Shown here piece by piece: positions 24,379-28,750 of a DNA stretch of 28,750 bases (the first letter of the stretch is position 1; the number at the start of each line of letters is the position of its first letter). Source of the stretch: Rhodobiaceae bacterium (GTDB lineage Bacteria; Pseudomonadota; Alphaproteobacteria; RS24); assembly GCA_002683515.1 (NCBI GenBank), contig NYTN01000027.1, positions 1-28,750 of the forward strand, written 5' to 3'. The position numbers and the translations under genes are program-made. The notes under the pieces are model-generated. The model saw only the letters and a list, made by a program, of their open reading frames with translations. It did not search any database and was not told the DNA's origin.

Positions 24379-24993
24379 TTATTTGGTCACAAAAGAACGA
24401 ACGCCACCAAGATATAGTTGGGATGCAAAACGAGCTGTCTGAACAGGGTCAGGCGGAGTACGAGTCATCATTTCATCAAGTATTGAAAAGGCCGAGCCAC
24501 TAATGGCGGACGTCATAAAATCCACATCCAAATCCGGAACAATGCCAGCCTGAATAGCTTGCAATAAATCCACGCGCAACTCCTCAAGACCTGCGCGAGT
24601 TTGGGGGCCTGATAAATACCCTCCTTCGCGTCCACGATTTGAACGAAGCAGACCGTAATCCCCAGGGTTGTTGGCGAAATAAGAAAAATAAGCGAGAAAA
24701 CTCGTTTCAATAAAGTCTTCAAAGTTTTTCGCATTGGCGCGGACTGATCGCAGGCGCGGGCGCAGTCTTTCACCAATATCGTCAATCAGTGCTTCAAAAA
24801 CTTCTTCTTTACCAGTGAAGTAATTGTAAAACGTTCCGCTAGCCAAGCCCGTACGTCGGATAATATCGCGCACAGTTGTTCCACCGAAACCAATTTCGGT
24901 AAAAACCTCGCGCGCAGCAATCAAGATAGAATCTTTATTGTTCGCACGCGTGGCAGCTCTTTTTCCGGCTATAATAGCTTCGGTTTTAGACAT
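24379..24993 (-). CDS. TetR family transcriptional regulator
   Basis: A 204-residue one-component regulator. The N-terminal helix-turn-helix domain (about residues 19-66) shows the TetR pattern: DSILIAAREVFTEIGFGGTTVRDI, then TGLASGTFYNYFTGKEEVF. The C-terminal ligand/dimer domain is divergent, and the effector is unknown. A GGAGGGG ribosome-binding site precedes the ATG. It lies 57 bases downstream of pyrD-arsC on the same strand and could be the last gene of that operon. I see no obvious palindromic operator in the gap, so its target is unclear. Confidence 0.92.
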   Translation of the reverse strand: MSKTEAIIAGKRAATRANNKDSILIAAREVFTEIGFGGTTVRDIIRRTGLASGTFYNYFTGKEEVFEALIDDIGERLRPRLRSVRANAKNFEDFIETSFLAYFSYFANNPGDYGLLRSNRGREGGYLSGPQTRAGLEELRVDLLQAIQAGIVPDLDVDFMTSAISGSAFSILDEMMTRTPPDPVQTARFASQLYLGGVRSFVTK

Positions 24994-25050
24994 ATCCCCT
25001 CCGAAATGTCTTTTTACTATACTCTTAATAGGCTTGTCTTACCCTGAATT

Positions 25051-26490
25051 TCACACTGACAAAAGGGGCAGTACATTCTCTGGCGGTCGGCCGATTGCCG
25101 CATCATTGGGCGTTTCAACAATTGGCCGCTCTATCAAAATCGGGTTTTCCGACATTGCTTTTATCAAAACGGCTTCATCATCAACCTCAGCAAGGCTCAA
25201 CTCTTTATACAATTTCTCGTTTGTACGCATAGCTTCACGCGCTGTAAGATCAAGTTTTTTCAAAAGCGCTTTAATCTGCTTTTCAGTTAATGGAGTTTTG
25301 AGATATTCAACAATTTCAGGGCTGGTTCCTTTTTCTTCTAAAAGAGCAAGTGTCTGCCGAGATTTTGTACATCTCGGATTATGTAAGATTTTTACTTTCA
25401 TTTGCACCCCCTTTTCTTTTGGCTCGGTAAGGTTGTCAAATGAAACATCAACCCCTATAGCATCTTCAAGCGATGCAAAACCCTCTTCGCGTAATAAGTC
25501 TGCCAGTTCTCGTTTCAGTTTAGCTATGAGCCCAGGCCCTTGATACACAAGAGCCGTATAAAGCTGAATAAGTGACGCACCTGATTTGATTTTTTCCAAT
25601 GCACCGGCAGCATCACTTACCCCGCCGACACCTATGAGCGTCAGTTCACCTTTTGTATGTCTGTAAAATTGTCGCAAAACCTCTGTGGATTTTTGCATTA
25701 AGGGTCGTCCAGACAACCCGCCCTCTTCCCATTTATAAGGAGAGCTTTTCATCCTATCGCGATCTATCGTGGTATTTGACACAATAAGAGCCGCAGGTTT
25801 CATCTTAAGGGCTACTTTAGCAATCTCGGCAATATCGTCATGTTTTAAATCAGGAGCCACTTTCAAAAAAACGGGTGTATCTCCGGCGACTTTTTTCACT
25901 TGTGTGATGATTTGTGTCAACGCTCCAGCAGTTTGCAAATCTCTCAATCCTGGCGTGTTGGGCGAGGAAACATTAATCGTCAGATAATCGGCGAGCTCTG
26001 AGAAGACCTCTGCGCCAATGCGATAATCATCTATGCGATCTGGTGAGTCCTTATTCGCACCAATATTTACCCCCACCGGAAAACCATGCGGCAGAAGAGC
26101 TTTATAAGAAGCCAATCTCGCTCGAACAATCTGGTGACCCTCATTATTAAATCCAAGACGATTAATAATACCCTCATCTCTAGTCAGACGAAAAATACGA
26201 GGCGGCGGATTACCCTCCTGAGGTTGCGGGGTAACAGTTCCAATTTCAGTAAAACCAAAACCCAACCGACTAACAGCTTCAGGTAACTCACCGTTTTTAT
26301 CAAACCCTGCCGCCATACCAAACGGGTTGGAAAACTTAAGCCCCATTGCCGAAACGTGAATGATGTAGTCATCGCGTACGGAAGTAGGGATAAATTTACC
26401 GATTGTCGACAATACTCGTACAGTCAGGCGATGAGCTAACTCGGCGGGTAAACAAAAAATTAACGGGCGTATTATTTTATATAGTCGCAT
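25051..26490 (-). CDS. pyrD: Fusion: class 2 dihydroorotate dehydrogenase (PyrD) - ArsC/YfgD-like reductase domain
   Basis: One uninterrupted 479-codon frame. Residues 1-345 are a quinone-linked dihydroorotate dehydrogenase of pyrimidine synthesis: N-terminal membrane-contact helices, FMN site GMAAGFDKNGE (58-68), catalytic Ser176 in NVSSPNTPGL, Lys210 in FLKVAPDL, IGVGGVSDA and LIQLYTALVY. Residues 364-479 are a complete ArsC-type (glutaredoxin-dependent arsenate reductase / YfgD) thioredoxin-fold domain: Cys374 in NPRCTKSRQTL, MRTNEKLYKEL, and the anion-binding NPILIERPIV and IGRPPENVLPLL. Met364 is preceded by AAGGGGG, so a separate ArsC could also be made. The pyrD ATG has AGGAG 5 bases upstream and overlaps the DUF952 stop (TAATG). 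Separate pyrD and arsC genes in this order are, from memory, known in Alphaproteobacteria. A sequencing error that merged two genes cannot be excluded. Confidence 0.93.
   Translation of the reverse strand: MRLYKIIRPLIFCLPAELAHRLTVRVLSTIGKFIPTSVRDDYIIHVSAMGLKFSNPFGMAAGFDKNGELPEAVSRLGFGFTEIGTVTPQPQEGNPPPRIFRLTRDEGIINRLGFNNEGHQIVRARLASYKALLPHGFPVGVNIGANKDSPDRIDDYRIGAEVFSELADYLTINVSSPNTPGLRDLQTAGALTQIITQVKKVAGDTPVFLKVAPDLKHDDIAEIAKVALKMKPAALIVSNTTIDRDRMKSSPYKWEEGGLSGRPLMQKSTEVLRQFYRHTKGELTLIGVGGVSDAAGALEKIKSGASLIQLYTALVYQGPGLIAKLKRELADLLREEGFASLEDAIGVDVSFDNLTEPKEKGVQMKVKILHNPRCTKSRQTLALLEEKGTSPEIVEYLKTPLTEKQIKALLKKLDLTAREAMRTNEKLYKELSLAEVDDEAVLIKAMSENPILIERPIVETPNDAAIGRPPENVLPLLSV
25399..25413 (-). 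promoter_or_regulatory. Internal ribosome-binding site and ATG before the ArsC domain
   Basis: On the minus strand, AAGGGGGTG (25405-25413) lies 5 bases (counted from the last G of the G-run) ahead of an in-frame ATG (25399-25401) at codon 364 of pyrD-arsC. The product would be a normal 116-residue ArsC-like protein. The site looks like the relic, or the working start, of a once independent arsC gene. Confidence 0.55.
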
Positions 26491-26867
26491 TAATGCTCCT
26501 GATGGGGCGTGTCTCTTGTCATATCTTCAGGAAAAATATGTTTACGACCGTTCAGGCGTAAAGGCCAGACTCTATCTGCAAGTCGAGGATCTAATGGTGC
26601 ATAAAAATGTGGAAACAAGGCATCTCCGCGCGAGGCTTCCCATTTTAATGCCGCGCTCAAGCTGGCTACCGGAAAGCGCACCAGCACCAGCCCGTCTTGA
26701 CAAGCGAAATATTTTGCAGCTGTCGCCTTAACATCTTCCGGCGGTGAGAAATGGATAAACCCATCTTCAATATCAAGCTGTGTGCCAGTGAAAATACCTT
26801 TATCGGCGGCTGAAAGCCAATCCTGCTCAGGACATATTTTATAAACAAAAGTCGCTTTAGGCGTCAC
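26490..26867 (-). CDS. DUF952 family protein
   Basis: A 125-residue soluble protein of the DUF952 family: VYKICPEQDWLSA, GIFTGTQLDIEDGFIHFSPPEDVKATAAKYF, and the C-terminal FPHFYAPLDPRLADRVWPL. The start is a GTG with only a weak GAGATGG upstream. Its stop codon overlaps the pyrD start by one base, so the two are coupled. The family has been linked to glutathione-S-transferase-like or ADP-ribosyl folds by structure, but no activity is established. Its fixed place before pyrD suggests a conserved but unexplained link. Confidence 0.87.
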   Translation of the reverse strand: MTPKATFVYKICPEQDWLSAADKGIFTGTQLDIEDGFIHFSPPEDVKATAAKYFACQDGLVLVRFPVASLSAALKWEASRGDALFPHFYAPLDPRLADRVWPLRLNGRKHIFPEDMTRDTPHQEH

Positions 26868-26899
26868 GTATCCATCTCATTCTTATTATTATGCTGTCC

Positions 26900-28486
26900 C
26901 TACTTATCACCGGTTAAATCACCATTCAAAGCTTGGTTAATCAACTCAACAGTGCGGTCCAACCCATATACAGCGATAAATGAACCAAAGCGTGGACCTT
27001 GAGACTGTCCCAACAAAACTTCATAAAGCGCCTTGAACCAATCCCTCAGATTATTTTCAAAATAGGTCTTACCGATCGCATAAACTTCTGTCTGAATCGT
27101 TTCCGCATCCAAGTCACCGGATAAATCATTAAGCTTATCCCTTAGAGATATCATTGCTTGTTTTTCAGTTTCATCTGGGGCGCGATAGCTTTTCGTTGGC
27201 TTTACAAAATCATGATAATAGGCCACGGCATACTCTGCCATTGCATCCAAAATGGGCAAATCTTCAGGTGATGCCTGAGGAGCATAATTCTTGATAAAAC
27301 CCCAGAGTACATTTTTATCATCAGCATTGCTCACACTGACAAGGTTTAATAACAGCGCAAAACTTACCGGCAAACCACCTGACGGTGGCTTACCGCCGTG
27401 AATATGCCAGACAGGGTTAGTAAGCTGTTCTTCTGGCGTTTGCGTGGAATACTTATTCAAAAATGTTAGATAATCATCAACATTTTTTGGGATGACATCA
27501 AAGTGTAACCGTTTGGCTTTACGAGGACTTTGAAACATATAAAGCGACAGGCTTTCTGGTGCGGCATAGGTCAGCCACTGTTCAATGGTTAAACCATTAC
27601 CTCGAGATTTTGAAATTTTCTCGCCGTTTTCATCTAGAAACAATTCGTAATTAAACCCCTCGGGTGGTGTCCCCCCTATCGCTCGACAAATTTTTGAGGA
27701 GAGCGTGACGCTTTCAATCAAATCTTTACCGGCCATTTCATAATCCACACCCAGCGCGACCCAGCGCATCGCCCAGTCAGCTTTCCATTGTAATTTACAT
27801 GCTCCACCGGTCACCGGCGTTGTAATGTCTTCGCCACTTTCAGGATGGGAATAGCTTATCGTCCCTGCCGACTCATCTCGTGCTGTTAATGGCACCATCA
27901 AAACTTTGCCACTCGTTGGACAAATCGGCAAAAACGGGCTGTATGTTTTACGTCGATCTTCGCCAAGTGTGGGCAGTATAATACCTGTTACGGCCTCATA
28001 ATTTGCGAGAATTTTAAGCAGTGTCTCATTCATGCGACCTGACGCATAATAATCAGTGGCACTGGCGAATTCGTAATCAAATTCAAATCTATCCAGAAAT
28101 GTCTGCAGACGGGCATTATTATGAGCGCCAAAACTGTCATGTGTTTCAAATGGGTCAGGCACACGGGTCAGGGGCTTTTCAAGATGCGCCGAAAGCATGT
28201 CAGCATTAGGCACATTATCAGGTACTTTTCGCAGGCCATCCATATCATCAGAAAAACAAATCAGTCGCGTTTTGATATCCGGCGAAAGCGCCTCAAGAGC
28301 CTGGCGCACCATGCTGGTCCGCGCCACCTCCCCAAATGTACCAATATGAGGCAAGCCACTTGGCCCATAGCCTGTTTCAAACAGTACATTGTCCCTGCCT
28401 GATGCCTCTAATCGCTTCAGGATTTTTCTAGCCTCTTCAAAAGGCCAAGCCTTGCTATCAGCGGCTAAAGTTTTCCAGTTTTCCAA
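26900..28486 (-). CDS. lysK: Lysyl-tRNA synthetase, class I (archaeal type)
   Basis: A 528-residue class I lysyl-tRNA synthetase, the form found in Archaea, spirochaetes and Alphaproteobacteria instead of the usual class II LysS. The HIGH motif is HIGT (residues 47-50, in SGLPHIGTFGEVART) and the KMSKS motif is KISKSRG. The intervening ETGYGPSG, WKADWAMRW and EMAGKDL segments are typical. The start is TTG, supported by AGGA 8 bases upstream and by the usual start of the family (AWPFEEARKIL follows). It heads the minus-strand unit lysK - DUF952 - pyrD-arsC - tetR. Confidence 0.97.
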   Translation of the reverse strand: MENWKTLAADSKAWPFEEARKILKRLEASGRDNVLFETGYGPSGLPHIGTFGEVARTSMVRQALEALSPDIKTRLICFSDDMDGLRKVPDNVPNADMLSAHLEKPLTRVPDPFETHDSFGAHNNARLQTFLDRFEFDYEFASATDYYASGRMNETLLKILANYEAVTGIILPTLGEDRRKTYSPFLPICPTSGKVLMVPLTARDESAGTISYSHPESGEDITTPVTGGACKLQWKADWAMRWVALGVDYEMAGKDLIESVTLSSKICRAIGGTPPEGFNYELFLDENGEKISKSRGNGLTIEQWLTYAAPESLSLYMFQSPRKAKRLHFDVIPKNVDDYLTFLNKYSTQTPEEQLTNPVWHIHGGKPPSGGLPVSFALLLNLVSVSNADDKNVLWGFIKNYAPQASPEDLPILDAMAEYAVAYYHDFVKPTKSYRAPDETEKQAMISLRDKLNDLSGDLDAETIQTEVYAIGKTYFENNLRDWFKALYEVLLGQSQGPRFGSFIAVYGLDRTVELINQALNGDLTGDK

Positions 28487-28509
28487 GTCTGATGTCCTAT
28501 AAAAGTTTT

Positions 28510-28536
28510 ATTATATTTCAATCGGTAGTATTTCAA
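28510..28536 (-). promoter_or_regulatory. Probable lysK promoter
   Basis: On the minus strand, TTGAAA (28531-28536) and a perfect TATAAT (28510-28515) are separated by 15 bases, slightly short. The expected leader is under 25 nt. Confidence 0.45.
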
Positions 28537-28557
28537 ATATATGCGAGAAACTAGCGA

Positions 28558-28585
28558 TTGAGAAAAGCTTGTCAAACAACATTAT
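28558..28585 (+). promoter_or_regulatory. Possible promoter of the TerB-like gene
   Basis: TTGAGA (28558-28563), a 16-base spacer and CATTAT (28580-28585), about 30 bases before the start codon of the gene at 28615. It is divergent from the lysK promoter. Confidence 0.35.
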
Positions 28586-28614
28586 GTTCGCCAACATTAA
28601 TTAAAGGAAGGGAT

Positions 28615-28750
28615 ATGACTATTTACAACCCTATGACAGAACAGCAGGTTCTTATTCACCTCATGCTAGCTATGGCTGCAGCTGATGAAGCGATTAGTGA
28701 TGCCGAGCTTTCGCGTGTCGAAAGATTGATTGATTTCCTGCCGGTATTTG
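28615..28750 (+). CDS. TerB-like tellurite-resistance family protein (N-terminal part, runs off window)
   Basis: The first 45 codons of a gene cut by the right edge. AAAGGAAGGG lies just ahead of the ATG. The translated start (QQVLIHLMLAMAAADEAISD, then AELSRVERLID) has the pattern of the TerB fold, in which helices carry the recurring AxADGxISxxE motif, here AAADEAISDAE. Such proteins are often of unknown cellular role and are not necessarily concerned with tellurite. It is divergent from lysK. Confidence 0.65.
   Translation, partial: MTIYNPMTEQQVLIHLMLAMAAADEAISDAELSRVERLIDFLPVF

Noticed and set aside
24938..25543. Plus-strand frame of 201 codons over the tetR start and the ArsC domain
   Set aside because: Ser/Phe-rich antisense shadow spanning two real genes, with no ribosome-binding site.

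Overview
The window looks like a chromosomal segment of an alphaproteobacterium, moderately AT-rich by eye and probably free-living or marine. The best evidence is the run murA - DUF2948 - hisD - UPF0262 - infA - maf - rng - yacG, which is typical of Alphaproteobacteria. Supporting evidence comes from the archaeal-type class I lysyl-tRNA synthetase (LysK), the TSUP/TIGR02186 pair, and DUF952 upstream of pyrD. Genus cannot be told from the sequence. I see no phage, insertion sequence, CRISPR array or plasmid gene, so this is a mostly housekeeping region with a few unusual details.

Layout. 1-3160 (minus): the start of a YeeE/YedE sulfur-transport-like membrane protein, a Tat-exported amidase upstream of it, and a lipoprotein membrane dipeptidase (M19). 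3311-5874 (plus): a small transaldolase/F6P aldolase and the ribosome GTPase TypA/BipA. 5936-8130 (minus): a GST, an SDR, and an outer-membrane barrel-like protein that has its own promoter and terminator. 8359-14624 (minus): the core cluster from a small basic protein and murA through to yacG and tRNA-Phe. Next come tRNA-Thr (plus), a second GST (minus) and the class Ia ribonucleotide reductase genes nrdA-nrdB (minus).

The nrdA upstream region (18810-19183) is the richest regulatory stretch. It holds a near-consensus NrdR box over the likely promoter, an A/T tract resembling an UP element, and a perfect DnaA box. The predicted mRNA leader contains a compact 80-nt three-way-junction-like fold that I do not recognise. 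Further right are a DUF1475-like membrane protein, an exported methionine sulfoxide reductase B with a single cysteine, an alpha/beta hydrolase, and a plus-strand operon TSUP exporter - TIGR02186 - CcdA - DUF3429. The right end (minus) carries lysK - DUF952 - pyrD - tetR, in which pyrD is fused in frame to an arsenate-reductase (ArsC/YfgD-like) domain. A TerB-like gene starts at the right edge.

The two observations I rate highest are the PyrD-ArsC fusion, which keeps an internal ribosome-binding site and start codon, and the structured RNA candidate in the nrdA leader. All functional calls come from reading motifs by eye; no database search was run.
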